This document shows positions 12,001 to 23,100 of a stretch of DNA of 64,000 nt, piece by piece. The stretch is from Trebouxia sp. TZW2008 (Eukaryota; Chlorophyta; Trebouxiophyceae; Trebouxiales; Trebouxiaceae): positions 124,001 through 188,000 of the forward strand of contig BDIU01000097.1 in assembly GCA_002118135.1 (NCBI GenBank), in the 5' to 3' direction. The notes below the pieces were generated by a model, which saw only the letters and a program-made list of their open reading frames with translations, searched no databases and was not told the origin of the DNA. Made by a program: the position numbers and the translations under genes. How positions within the stretch are numbered: position 1 is the first letter of the stretch; each line of letters opens with the position of its first letter.

Positions 12001-12240
12001 CTTTTGCAGGAGCGGCGATGGTTCTTCATTCGCAATGGCAATGCTTCTGGGTATCATGGGCCGGCCGTGCATTGGCGCCACCTGTCACGCTGGGAGCGCT
12101 ATATTTTGAAGCTGCACACGCAATATGACCCTGTGCTGGATGCAAAGCAGCGTCACGAGGCAGAAAAGCACAACCTTTCATTGAGAGAAGAGGCTGAGGC
12201 AGTCAAAGATGACAGCAATCATATTGTTCCTTCAAAGTGA
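2711..12240 (+). CDS. MFS inorganic phosphate transporter-like protein, 13 exons
   Basis: Probable proton-coupled inorganic phosphate/organic ion transporter of the PHO84/SLC22-like branch of the major facilitator superfamily, in a membrane. Exons: 2711-2980, 3108-3230, 3659-3739, 4721-4891, 5310-5471, 6156-6214, 6979-7138, 7469-7668, 8327-8410, 10063-10218, 10609-10706, 11106-11208, 12010-12240, giving about 630 aa. Visible signatures are a GMPGMGLFLEG first-helix motif, GDWIGRK in the loop after helix 2 (the MFS A-motif), GIGGEYPMTS, YIGRRK in the central repeat and FALAGSHTTSFLLSAE with RSTAHGISAASGK in the C-terminal half. All junction phases agree except that exon 7 is one base short (see its entry). 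The exon 1 donor would be GC (AAG/GCGAGT). Introns carry decayed copies of exons 4, 5, 7, 8, 10, 11 and 13. Family assignment is firm; substrate is inferred. Confidence 0.85.
3917..4640. repeat. Intronic local duplications
   Basis: Two kinds of duplicate lie in the intron before exon 4. A segment around 3917-3990 recurs at 4197-4267, sharing ccactgttagcttg and agtgcttgccagctagct. A unit of about 80 bp with a core like gagcaagggcatgcacaatt is repeated three times at about 4399, 4480 and 4553. None is recognisably coding. Confidence 0.6.
4969..5090 (+). pseudogene. Decayed copy of transporter exon 4
   Basis: The stretch repeats the second half of exon 4, including the segments for GDW-GR and the helix MSVIIIGIIMLTVS and the donor AT/GTGAGG. 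It carries a premature TAG and lacks an acceptor at the right place. It lies directly downstream of the intact exon. Confidence 0.75.
5512..5835 (+). pseudogene. Copies of the 3' end of transporter exon 5
   Basis: The exon 5 tail plus donor (…atgcaggtttg) is repeated downstream. A long copy at about 5643-5705 keeps the coding for GQRHRGRKVMLSYTMQ. Shorter remnants lie near 5512-5545 and 5805-5830. None has an acceptor, so none could act alone as an exon. Confidence 0.65.
6503..6590 (+). repeat. Dispersed hairpin repeat, copy 2
   Basis: Same family as 1721-1803, sharing the GTCTGTCTAAAGAAGCAGCC and GCTGCTGTAGAGCAGCAATC blocks and the cagcagaaagtt end. It is inserted in an intron of the transporter gene, on the sense strand. 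Confidence 0.6.
6676..6945 (+). pseudogene. Two decayed copies of transporter exon 7 start
   Basis: A copy at about 6681-6835 keeps the segment for PYGGGSAGATWRVS with five G where the presumed functional exon has four. A shorter one follows at about 6899-6945. Both are preceded by an acceptor-like tract and lie upstream of the functional exon at 6979. Confidence 0.6.
6979..7138 (+). other. Transporter exon 7 with apparent one-base deletion
   Basis: With acceptor ctgcag/t, the exon must add one base to a phase-2 intron and end in phase 1. It is 160 nt, one short of that requirement. The N-terminal part reads H-GNGPYGG and the C-terminal part reads SAGATWRVSF, but in frames one base apart. 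The break falls in the G-run at 7001-7004, which has five G in the degenerate upstream copy near 6770. This is either a real frameshift, a consensus error, or a non-canonical splice. Confidence 0.65.
7143..7207 (+). repeat. (GCTGT)n pentanucleotide microsatellite
   Basis: About twelve near-perfect GCTGT units immediately follow the exon 7 donor. The same pentamer is expanded again at 10237-10318 directly after exon 10. Confidence 0.9.
7236..8223 (+). repeat. Five-copy array of transporter exon 8
   Basis: The intact exon is 7469-7668. An upstream copy at 7289-7400 includes the acceptor and preceding intron (unit about 180 bp) but stops midway through the exon. Three downstream copies of the exon's 3' half plus donor lie at about 7738-7891, 7984-8071 and 8164-8223, each ending in GCTGGCTGTCAG/gt. 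Downstream copies are progressively shorter and carry stops or lost bases. Confidence 0.85.
9671..9950 (+). pseudogene. Decayed copies of transporter exon 10 start
   Basis: Four tandem acceptor-plus-exon starts lie at about 9671, 9750, 9792 and 9916. The first, third and fourth encode variants of VGLCYASVAGAYDRLTD and then break off. All precede the intact exon at 10063. Confidence 0.75.
10237..10318 (+). repeat. (GCTGT)n pentanucleotide microsatellite, second locus
   Basis: About sixteen units of the same pentamer seen at 7143, again starting within about 20 bases of a splice donor of the same gene. Open frames across it (repeating Cys-Ala-Val-Leu-Cys) are artefacts. Confidence 0.9.
10451..10860 (+). 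repeat. Three-copy array of transporter exon 11
   Basis: The intact exon is 10609-10706. An upstream copy at about 10454-10515 repeats acceptor plus LYPAPIRSTAHSIS but diverges midway. A downstream copy at about 10800-10860 repeats only the second half, from SAASGKLGSILAV to the donor. The copies are complementary halves flanking the whole exon. Confidence 0.8.
11416..12009 (+). repeat. Three extra copies of transporter terminal exon start
   Basis: Copies begin at about 11424, 11616 and 11816, spaced about 192-200 bp, with the functional exon at 12010. Each holds a tgcag acceptor and the coding for ERRWFFIRNGNASGYHG-like sequence followed by HLSRWER. The copies lose the C-terminal tail present only in the last one. 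Intervening sequence (cagctcagctgaccattctt) is duplicated too, so the unit is intron plus exon. Confidence 0.9.
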
Positions 12241-13102
12241 CCAAGAGTGACCTGTGTTGCTGAATGACCCTACATTACCCTGGACCAGAATGTCTGTTCA
12301 AGACAGCAAGTCATTAAAATAAGGGAACATTGGCGGAGGCTTGTTGGGTTCTTTGCATTGGCTTGGGCAATGTATTGTATATACGTGTATCATGTTGGGG
12401 ATTTGGGACAGGGAGGCTTGTATGATGTAGTTTGATTTCAAGGAGGCAGACACATTGCTATCTTTTTGCTGACCAGTAGATGGTTTGAATTGGCAGAATT
12501 TTGTTATTTTCGTTGAGAAAGCTCTGCAATAGCGTTGCAAGCGTATGTGTAGTGCATGTATATCTGTATGTATACGCATCTTCAGTCCTGATTTACATTT
12601 TGCTGCAATGCTATGGTCTATGTCAAATAGTCAAACTGTCAGGATACGTGCAAGCTTGACCGGCTAGACGATCCAAGCTCTGCGGTCCTTCAGAGTACTG
12701 TAGAATACACAGCATTTCATTACATTTAGTGATTTGGCTCAGATGAACATTCACTCATCCACGTTTCCTACGGCCACTTGTCTCGGCTCTCATTTTGACC
12801 GTCACTGTAAGCTTTGCAACTCATGTATATCGTGCACTGTGACAGATGAATTGTTACACACGCATAAGGGCAATGACGGTCCACACTGCCAGTCCTAGCA
12901 TGAGCTTATTTTCACAAATGTGCAAAAGGTCTTCGTCAGCAGCATCAGAGACTCCTAGCTTGCTTTCAATCTGTGCTCCCAATGAGAATATGGCTGGACC
13001 TCTTCATGTTGCATCGCTGTCACAGAAATGTGTCACCAACACTTTTCAAAATTGTGCACCACCGTCGCTGAGCCCACGCATGCCTGACGGTGGAAATTAT
13101 AT
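12241..13102. other. Convergent intergenic region
   Basis: Lies between the stop codons of the transporter (+) and the methyltransferase (-), so it should hold the two 3' untranslated regions. No gene, strong repeat or RNA was recognised. A TTACA (TGTAA on the minus strand, the usual chlorophyte polyadenylation motif) occurs near 12850. Confidence 0.5.
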
Positions 13103-15095
13103 TCAGTACTTGATTGCTGTGAACAAAAGTGCAATGTTGCTATCAAATTTTGCAACATCGCCCTGCAACCGACCCTGCTCCTTAAGTGTGTCAATCATCA
13201 CCTGCAAAAAGCCAACAGCTGCTTGAGCATGTGCAATGAATGCTACAGCAATCCCAGGCTGCCTCTTTAGACAGAGGCTTCGCAATGATGCCTGACGGCA
13301 TAGACTTTTCGTATTGCTTCTCTTTTCTGAATGCTGCAGCACCTGCTCTACCAGTGTGTTCGGCATGCATGTCTGACATCAGAACTTGTAGCTGCAAGAC
13401 GTGAAGCCTGCGCAAGGCATGCGATAGTGAACAGCCTTTGCCCAACCTGTATGAAATGATGCACGCTTAGCAAGCCAAGTAGTCACATACATGATGGGAA
13501 TGCAACATCACAGCATTGCATGAACCCCGTCATCAACATGCAGACATACCTTGTGCATTTGTTGTGATGGGCAGGTGCAGAGAACACATGCTAGGATGAA
13601 CAACAAGCTAGGCATGCAATGTAAGGACAACGCATTGCTCACACCTGTTTAGCTTCTTCATCTACATTTTGCCGGCCAGCCGCTTTGAGCTTGTCCAAAG
13701 TTGGCCGTGACTGTCCATGAGGGCCAATTTGAAATTCAAAAAGATCAGGCAGCGGCCATGTCATGGCATGATTGTAGGAGCTGCACTGAACATTGCTGAA
13801 GCCAGCTGCTTTGAGGTCTTGGAGTAGCTCGAGGGGGTTGCCAAAACGCCAGGGGGTCAGGGCGGAGGGTGGGGGGGCTTGATCCCCAGCAACCTTTTGA
13901 ACCACTTGTGAAAAGCACTGCAAGAATCAGTATTTCATGAGAATTCAGCATGCAGCTGGTACATAGAGTATGGTGCAGTCAGTTCAACCGTGTGCAGCAG
14001 CTCAAGGTGGTTGATCAGAGGGTCAGGGGGGAGGGTTGCCCCAGGAGGGGGGGGAGTCAGCAAGGGGCCGACAGCAACCTTTCTGACCACTTGACACAAG
14101 CTTGGCAAGACAGGTTATGCGAGACACTGCAAACAATGTTGTGTGAAGCACTGCAAGGCATGTCGTGTGAAGGACTGCAAGAAATTTTGTATGCAACACT
14201 CCAAGACATAGTGATTGAAGAGTTCTTGGCATGCAGCAATTGCTCAGAGCATATGACAGACGGTTTGATGATGTGCAGAAAAACTTGAGCATCTGAAGAA
14301 GAGACTGCAAGACTCTTGAGGCCATTATATATTCGGCTTGCAGCTTACAGGGAATCTTACTAATAGATGCAATCTATGTTATGTACAACATTGTAACAAC
14401 CCAAAGCAACCGCTGACACCCAGACAGGCATGGACAAGGTATGCAACATGACAGAAGTAAAACCGTGATGTTGAGCAACCTGAAGACCCAAGCAGAGCAT
14501 GCTGTTACCTGAGCAAATTGAAAGGTCTCTAATGGAGCCCAGACTGTTGCTATGAGCATTCCACCTTTTTGCAGCACTCTGTACGTTTCCCGCAAAGCTT
14601 GCTGGTGCTCAGGCATAAACATTAATCCATAGCTGCAGGTTACCACCAAGAAACTGCTGTCTTTGAACTGGTGGAGGTTCTGAGCATCAGCAGGTTGTGC
14701 TGTGACATTTGTGACACCTTCTGCTGCTACACGCTCTTGCAGTATGCGGATGGTTGAGGGAGCGAGATCAGTGGCAACGATTTTAGCATGCGGAACAGCT
14801 TTTGCCAAGGGTAGAGCTGGGTTGCCAGCATTGCTTGCAAGATCCAATATCGTCACGTCGTCAGCTGCAGACAGCAACGGGATGGCACATAACGCGGGGA
14901 CCGGAAACAGGTGATGCGGGACTGCTAGCAAGACCAACCTTTGCTTTCCTTCAAGAATGTTTGCACCACCTGAATGACCTGGCGAGCGTTGGGCTCTGAA
15001 ATTCCCTTAGATATTAGCACGTCTGAGTACGAGGCAGCGCTTTTATCCCATTTAGCTTGCTGGTCTGCAGTGATTTCATCGGCGTTCAGTTGCAT
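13103..15095 (-). CDS. Class I SAM-dependent methyltransferase, 4 exons
   Basis: Exons on the minus strand: 15095-14939, 14864-14509, 13917-13645, 13201-13103; phases 1, 0, 0 agree and give about 294 aa. Rossmann motif I is ILDLASNAGNPALPLA, followed by the acidic ATDLAP that binds the cosubstrate ribose. The post-motif region YGLMFMPEHQQALRETYRVL and KGGMLIATVWAP are typical of the Methyltransf_11/UbiE-like group. The canonical GxGxG is changed to SNAGNP, seen in some members. The start ATG at 15095 precedes a MQLNADEITADQQAKWDKSA segment usual at the N-terminus of this family. Substrate cannot be told. It sits divergent to the gene at 17630. A truncated copy of exon 3 lies in the intron upstream of it. 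Confidence 0.85.
13241..13298 (-). repeat. Dispersed hairpin repeat, copy 3 (partial)
   Basis: Reverse-strand match to the 1721 and 6503 copies, from the tcaggcatc block through GCCTCTGTCTAAAGAGGCAG to gattgctgtag. It lies in the last intron of the methyltransferase, sense to that gene. Confidence 0.55.
14010..14215 (-). repeat. Methyltransferase exon 3 copy and short tandem repeat
   Basis: 14010-14095 repeats the start of exon 3 (encoding variants of QVVQKVAG and a Pro-rich stretch) with indels. It lies upstream in transcription order, so the functional exon is again the last copy. Next to it, 14100-14215 holds about five imperfect 23-25 bp units with an actgcaag core. Confidence 0.65.
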
Positions 15096-17629
15096 GCCTT
15101 GTACAAAAGCCACGGCAGGTTTACAGCGCTTCAAGCCGGTGAAGTTCACGCTAGTCCTGATCAGGCCTCTTGAAGTTCAGACATCGGTCGTCACGCGTCA
15201 GAGTCTGTTATTGCCTCGCCATAAGCTCCCGGACTTTGAACATGCCGAGATGCTGCCTGACAATGATGGTGCCTTTAGCTCTGAAGCCACTACTAGAAAT
15301 GTCAAGTTTCAGTCAGAAGCCAGTATACTGCGTGTTGGCAGCCCTTTTCAGTGCTGCACTGTGCTAGCAAACCACAATCTTAACAGACAGAAGGCCTGCT
15401 GCCTTCCTCAAGCAACATGGAGCTGTGCTCTGGTACCCATGTTGTACTCACTGTCATGTCCAAGCTGATGCGAAGGCCAGAGGTGCATGCTGTCATAACC
15501 AGCTGATGCCTCGTGTTTCTCAACTTCTAGTGATTGCTTGAGACATCTGGCAAAAGCTGCCAGCCAGCGACATTTTCTCATGCTCCAACAGGCAGAAGCA
15601 CCTGTCACAGAAACATTGTGTAGTGACCTTGCACATGATTTGTCAGCGCTCAATGCTCTCAGGAACAGCCTGTACATGCTGACCCAATATTCAGCAGCTG
15701 CTTTCCACAGTTGTTTCTAATGCACAGTCAAGCCCAATACTGTGTGCAATGACACATACAGTACAGTGCTTGCTTGGCTGCAGTAATCAATGTGCGTTTT
15801 ACTTTCACATACACAGAGCTATGATGTCAGTATGACCAATTGCTACTGCTACTGCTATAGCTACTGTTGCAGCTAATGTCTCACTAACAGACACTTGTGC
15901 CAATGCTCCTGCCTCAAGCTTATATATGAGTCTGTTCTTCGAAGGAAGTGCCTTGATGCTTTCCGGCTGAATGTCACATCATCTTTGAGGGCAGAGTCAA
16001 GATTGTATTGGCACTGGGTTGCCGCAGTGCATCGGCTCTGGCCAGCCATTGAGCTTGCTTAATGTACGCTTGCTGAGGTGTCAAGTCAGCCCAAGAGATC
16101 AAGCAAGTACCAGTCAGCTGCAGTAAATGGTATGTTCATAAAGGCTGCTTCTGATGCCACCAGGTGCAATGTACAGTTGTGCGGCTCACTCTTAACGCTC
16201 TGGCTCCCCCCGGGTTACCAGCCATAGTGGCGCCTTTCTGAGCACGCGAAGCGTGCTCTCGCAGCGCGCTTAACAGCGCGCGAAGCGCGGTGCTTGCGAG
16301 CGCAGCGAGCGAAAACTTCAGCAAACCTGGCGAAAAATAGATGCTCCAAATGATCATTTGCACTGCTAGCTAAATTTGAGACGAGCAAAATGATCATTAG
16401 CATGTTTGTCATGTTGCGTAGCTCCGAAAACATATCAAGTAAACTGAAACGAACCTTTTGGACCCGCAACAAAGGATCAACAATGTGCACACAGCACAAA
16501 ATAATTTGTGACAGCATGATTGTGTGATAATACAGGCAGAGCAACCAAACAAATTGCCATACTTTTGGAAAGATGGTTCAGAACAGGTTTTGGGCCATAG
16601 CGGCAGCGATACTGCGCTGATTTGCAAGCACAGCATCAGCAAATGCAGGCATTCGCATGCGCATTCAGAATCTGTGTGCACAATCCGCAGCAAGCGGACG
16701 CATGCCGATCGCCCCCCGACCAGCTCTGTCTCTGAACCCGCACGCAAGGTGCTGCCTGACATGGTCAAAAGGAGGCCGAGGAGACTTTTACATGCCAGAC
16801 AAGAAGTCTGATCGCTTGTGCCGTGCAGCTGCATGCAAAAGCGTGTCCTTCCCTCGTTCCTCAGAAATTCTGTAGTTACTACCCTCACGATGCCGAGTCA
16901 GCCATGCACGTGCGGAAGCCATGCTTGCATGTGAGCGAGAACTGGCACTCGTTGGAAATGATAAGCTTGCTGACGCTAAGCGGGACTAAAGGGCGATAAT
17001 AAACGCAGAATTCACTTCAAATCACCGCTTGCGGCAGATCGTGACATACATCCCTCTGTTCGCACCATTTGCCTTGATTTGCTAGCGACAACACTGCTCC
17101 ATCAGCTGTGCAAGGTTAAACGGGACCTCCTTCTATCTCCGTCGGAAAGTTGAACCTCTGAGCGTGCAACACGCTTGCAACTTGTTGCACTTGGTCAACA
17201 GCGTAACCGGAAAGCATTTCACGTCACATCGGCAGACGAGTTGTAGTTTGGGTCAACCGTCGAGCACCCGTGCCTGAGGCACCTCAGCGGTGAGGTGCGT
17301 CAACACCGTCTGCAAGCCGGATCAGGGCAAGCACGTTCGTTGACAGAGCCCCACTCACCTGCAATCTGATGCTGCCTTGGCTACAGTTCAGCCACCAGTG
17401 CCGGTCAGTGATCCGCAATCCTTGGTTTTGTGCGTCCTCGCAAGATTGCATCAGCAGCGTTTTCGTGTGTCCCACATTTGCAGTTCTGCATGCACTTTCG
17501 TTTATCGCCCTTTGACCCGTGCAAACCTGAGCGCACAGCTTTCAAGGCTCAGCTTCCCTGTTTGGCTGCAGTTGGCGAACCTGCCATCCAGACAACAAAA
17601 GTTGCAGGCTGTGCTATGGCCTCAAGCAC
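15096..17629. other. Divergent intergenic region
   Basis: Separates the start of the methyltransferase (-) from the start of the next gene (+). 15100-15250 and 16650-17560 are CpG-richer than surrounding introns, compatible with two promoters and 5' leaders. No phase-consistent coding exon was found. One distinctive block at 16183-16330 is listed separately. Confidence 0.45.
16183..16330. repeat. GC-rich palindromic block resembling organelle repeats
   Basis: A dense run of nested short palindromes such as gagcacgcgaagcgtgctc, cagcgcgcttaacagcgcgc and gcgagcgcagcgagcg. This is unlike any other sequence in the window. Runs of gcgaagcgc/gcgcagcgagcg type are characteristic of dispersed repeats in mitochondrial and plastid DNA of several green algae. 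A nuclear insertion of organelle DNA is the simplest reading; a hyper-structured nuclear repeat is the alternative. Confidence 0.45.
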
Positions 17630-20600
17630 ATGTGCACAGATGACCCAAAGTTTGCCATACACGCGGAGCAGGTGAAACAAAGGACTCTGCGTGCACGCTG
17701 TGAAGCTGCCACTCAGCTTTACTGGCATCCCGGAGTGCAAGGCATACATGGCAACTTGCCAACGCAAGCTTCAGACTACTACATTCAGGTAGGTCGGACC
17801 TCTGCAACACAGCTGCAGTAGTGCTGATTGTTGAGCTATCGCGTAGAAGCAGAGGCAATGCAAGCCCTGTTTGCGCAACAACTTTGATCTCTGGCCAAGT
17901 AGCCCAACAAAATGCCTTTCGGAGTGCATTGTGACTGGTCCATACAGCTGACTGCTGACCTTTGGCCTGGCTTACAGGTGCACATCATCAATGCAGAATC
18001 ACATGACAGATACATGGAAGAGACAGGCAATCAAAATCCTAGTGAGGAAACATTGCAAGATTGGATTGTTGACTACCCCCCTTCAGCTGACATGGAGGTG
18101 AGGCATTCAGTGCATACCTTCTGCACATTCCACAGTATATGGGCATTATCATTGTTGCTGTCCACTGTGTCTGTGGTCACTATGACCCTTGCTTTTCATT
18201 GTGTGTAGAACCGGTATGATCATGGCTACTCCAGGATTGATCAATCAGCTGCAAATGCTGTTTCAATCCTGATTTCCTGTTGCAAATGAATCTTGAAGAC
18301 TGGTCGTGTCACTTTTTCAATCGTCCACTGCAATGTGCTGCATGACATGTGAGGCTTGCGAGCAACATTGAATTGTAAACGTGAAGCATCTCTTGCTACT
18401 GTGTTTGCTTTGTCTGACAGGACACACTGCCCTTGTCTTTATTGACACTTCTACGCTTTGCCTGCAACTGCCATTGCTCAGGCTTCACGGTTGACACTTC
18501 CATGGGTTGCCTTCAGGCGCCGTTGATCAATTCTATGCTTTGCCTGCAGTTGCCACTGCTCAAACTTCACATGGACGCAGAGTCTGCCTTTGGGCCCAAC
18601 TGCATAGACTTGCCAGATCAGGAGTGCCGCTTTGACTTGGCGATATCAGTGCAAGGTGGTGACCTGATTTCAACTGCTCCTGGAGGGCTCTTATTGTTCT
18701 GAGAATCTGTGTTGATGAAGTAAACAATGCACATGCCTGCTAAGCATGCTCACAGCGTGTTGTGGGAGTCTCCTCACCCATGTTGCCAGCAGCTGCGTCG
18801 CCGTGTGTTCATTGAGGCTGGCTGATGCCCACATTCAATGGATCAAGAGATTGAGATAAGATCAATTATGATGATCTCAAGCACTTGTCCCAAGCTGTCA
18901 TGTACGTGCACATGGGACCTGGCTCGGATTGGGGATTGCTTGCCATTTCTACAACATTGCACCTGGCTTTGTAGGACCTAGTTCCAGTTCATGCTAGCCA
19001 GCTATCATACCCTGTGGCTGACTCAAATGATATTGCATTTGCAGCTGTGTCTACCACGCTACACCTTGGGGCAAGAGGCAAGGTCAAGCTGCTTGTGAGG
19101 CTGCATAACAAGCTCACGCCTGGTCTCCCTGCCGAGATGGTTCTGGTTTCAGAGCCCTTTGATGTAAGCCACAGCAAAGACTCACCAGTGCTGCCAGAAA
19201 ATTTAATTGTGTCTAAGCGCTCTGTCACAGATGTCCCCAGTTGACATGCAAAGCCCTACAGGCTGCCAACTGATTCTCATCAAGCTGGATGCCAATCTGT
19301 ACCCAAAATACCTCAATATCAACATTACTGCGCGCAGAGGTTAAGCAGCTTGCAAGTACCAGCATTGTCTGCTGACATGCTCAAGCAGCTACTGTGTGCA
19401 TGGGTGTATCCTGTCTCCCTTTGCAATCAGCATTGGTGCAAGTAGCTGTCATAATTCCAATTGCTGTCCTTCAGGTGACAACAAAGCGGTCTTTGGGCAA
19501 CCCAAAAGCCAATGTGTTTCCGCTTGTCTACAGTGATGAGGTCAGCCTTGTGAGCGGCGTGGGTCAGAAGACTGAGCAGTATCTGATGGACACGCACAAG
19601 CATGCGCTTTCTGAGGTCAATGAGTTTCCAGAAGGGCTTCCAACATGTGTGCACACAGGTATCAGGACCTTGCAGGAAGCACATTCTTGTTTGCACCTCA
19701 GGCTGTTGCAAGACAGAGATCTGATTGTCTCGAATGCATCACTGCGCTTGGCTGTTGGCAATGGGAAAAAGCTGGCAATGCTGTGAAAAAGCATGCCTGG
19801 TGCTGCTTTCGCCGTTGTAATGTTAGCCAGCAGTGCTACCTTCACGTCTAATTTGTGTGACAGATGTTGCAGGCTATGTGACTATGTTGACTGGTATGCA
19901 AGCTTGTCATTGTTATACTGTTGTCAAAAGTGCATGCAGCTCATGAGCAGGTCTTGCATGCAGAAGCAAGGCAAATCACTCCTCAACAAACAATGCATTG
20001 CTCGCTTTACACCTCAAAGCAGCACCTGGACCTGCTCACGCATCAAATAGGTCAATCTGTACTTTTTGACTTCGGCATGCAGTTGGCAGATGCGTGGAGC
20101 TGAAGGAATGGAAGGATGATATCTGGCCTGATATGCCCAAAAAGCTATTCAACTCTCTGCTGCCAGGACAAGCCCTCACTCACCTGTCTAAGGCGCTGAA
20201 ACCTGACACCAAGATACGCTCCTGGAGACAAGGAAACTTTGAGCTGCTGTTCATCTCTGATCAGGCTGTTGTGATTGCTCCCAAGGGTGAGTTGCATCAC
20301 TTATTCTGTTGTGCAAAACAAGCTGGCCTGGCAAGTGCTGTTTGGATTGAGTAAGCATTGTCCCTCAGATCGTTGTCATCATCACCACCATTGTAATTTG
20401 CACCCTCAAGCCTTTTCATTGCTGTCAATAGTGTCCATGCTATAATGTATCTGATGATGTTACTTTCAGCTTTGTGATGATGATGATAGTCGTAATGATT
20501 CATTTCAGCATGGAGCTGCCTCCGCACTGTGACTGCATGAGCATAGAGCAGGCTCCAAAGAAGTGTGACTGATATCAAGGCATCAGAGCTGTTAGGCCTG

Positions 20601-23055
20601 GCAGGGCCCTAGCAGTTACGCAGTTAGACCTGGCTATATAGACAGTCACATGTTTCTGTGCTGGCATGCAGCAGCCTTCATTGAGCACATCCAAATCACT
20701 CAAATTGCAGAGCTGGTGCTTGTGGCTGAGGGAGACTGGGATGAGCTCTTCCAGATAAGCTGGATGGGTTAAAACACTTTATTGCAGTTCCGCAATAATG
20801 TTTTTGTGTGCTGCTTTGCAGCCTTGCTTGAGCACAATCAAGCTAGGCAGATGTCAGAGATGGTGCTGGTGGCCGAGGGGGATTGGAATGAGCTCTGTCA
20901 AGATAAGCTGCATTGGTCAAAATAGCTTATCACAAACGTGCAATCATGCTTTGTGTGCATGCAGCCTTGGTCGATCACAACCAAGCCAATCAGACAGCAG
21001 AAGTGGTGCTAGTGGCTGAGGGGGATTGGAATGAGCTGTCTCAAGACAGGCTGGATTGGCTGAAACAGCTCACTGAAGTAGCGCTGAGTGACAAGAAGCT
21101 GAATGGTCATCCTGGATGGAAAGCTTATGCTGCGGATGCCTCATTCTTCCAAGGGCTGTCAGAGCACTATCAGGTGAATAGTTTTTGCTGGTCATGTTGA
21201 TGAATAATTCACATGTTGCATGTGAGGCCTTTGCTTGAGATGGGTTGTGCGCATTTAGAGCATTGAAGTCTCGTTGCTCAAATGGAGACTCATCCAAGTC
21301 TCACACCAAGTACCACTATGAATCTACACTAGACAGCACCATGTCATACTTACTTCATTTTCACATATTGCGTTGGTGCAGATGGTGGGAGATCAGTACC
21401 ATGTGCCTAGCAGTGTCTTCACAGATGTGCTAAGCGGGAAGCCCTGGCCTGCAATGTCTCCACAGGCACACCTGGATGGCCCATGCACCCCTCCACCGCC
21501 CTTCTCACCCCACTGGCTACCCCCAAGCCACCCCAGGCCCTTTGCTCAACCACGCCCCATCAACCACCGCAATGCCCAAGTGCCTATCAGCCCTTCACTG
21601 TATCCTAGTGTCTCCTCACACTACTCAACCTCACCACGACAAGCTGGCAGTCTCACGCCATCCTCCGAATTCGTGTCGCCGCGGTCCTCTCAGGTCGTAT
21701 CTCCACTGTCGACCAATGCCTTCTCCCTACGACAACCTAGCAGTTTCGCCCCTTCGTCTGAGTTCGTGTCGCCGCGATCTTCTCAAGCCGTGTCTCCGCA
21801 GTCTGCCAGTGCCTTCTCTCCGCGCCTGGATTTTCAGTCTCCATCATCAGGGGACACCTCCTATCTGTTCGGTGCTAATCTGCCCACAGATCACTCTGAT
21901 CCCCAGCTGCTGGGTGGAGCCGGTTCTCCTCCCCTAAGCTCCTACAACGATTTGAATCAGTCCTATGTCGATGACCTACTGGACTGCTTCCTGGATGCTA
22001 ATGACGAGCAGGAGTTCAGCCTGAGTGCTGTGCTTGAGGAAGAGCATGCTGCAGGTCAGCTTGCTGTGCCTGCATGTGCTGACAAAGCATGCAGGCTCCA
22101 AGTGTGCATTTCCTCCAGATCCTGTCACACATCGGAGGCTCAGATATCTCATCAGATTTTAACTTCTACTCTTTCTGCCTGAACCCCCTGATGGTTTTCC
22201 AAAACAGCAGAAAGCTATCCATACTTCCATTTATGCATTCATGCATCCTTCCATCCATCCATCTTTCAAAATTCTCCGTTCTTGCCAGCTGTATGTTGCT
22301 GATTGCCTGCCTGATCTGCTGGTCATGCCTTTGCAGCTGAAGCAGATCAGATTAACTATAGTGCGCCAGCCCAGCAGAACCTTGGTGACACACCCCGCAA
22401 CCAGCACAAACGGCTCAGGTCAAGCGAGGTGGAAGAAGAAGATGCACGGGAGCAGCAGGTGGATCAAGAGGCTATGGCTGCTGCACTTCAGGTCAGTCAC
22501 ATGGCATTGTCAACCCCTCTTTGGACATGGTAAGGTCAGTCCCTTGTTGTGCAAATTGTATTGCCAATCTTTGCATTGGCATGTTTTGCGGTCAGTCTAA
22601 TTGTGCAGGGTCACACTGGCAGTGTCTGACTCTGTCTTTTGCATCATCAGACTGTGCAATTGAGCATGTTGCAATGTCAAATCCTGCCTCTGCACTTTGC
22701 ATTGTGAGGTGTTGGCTTGTGTGTAGTGAGTGTAGTGAGGCGGCCAAACCCACACGAGTTCACTCACATCATGATGTGTTGTTGCAGGGCCAGCATGCAC
22801 ATGGAACTGATGAAGACCTGCTATTGTCGTTCAAGAGTTTGAGGGTGTCCATCAACAGGCAAGCAGATTTGCCTATGATGCCTCGTGGCTTGTCTCAGCG
22901 CATTGCTTCAGTCATCGCATGCATCTTTGCGTTTATTCGAGCCATGTCTTCCTAGAACATGGAGCGTCCTTATGGTGACTCTCAGAACAAGCCGGCCTGA
23001 CGGGATAGGACTTCGGCCAAACACACCTACCACATGTGCTGGAAACTGTGACCTT

Positions 23056-23100
<45 letters not shown>

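Noticed and set aside
21476..21937. Second long frame over the Ser/Pro-rich exon
   Set aside because: Frame shadow of a repetitive exon; only the frame at 21382-22054 joins its neighbours in phase.
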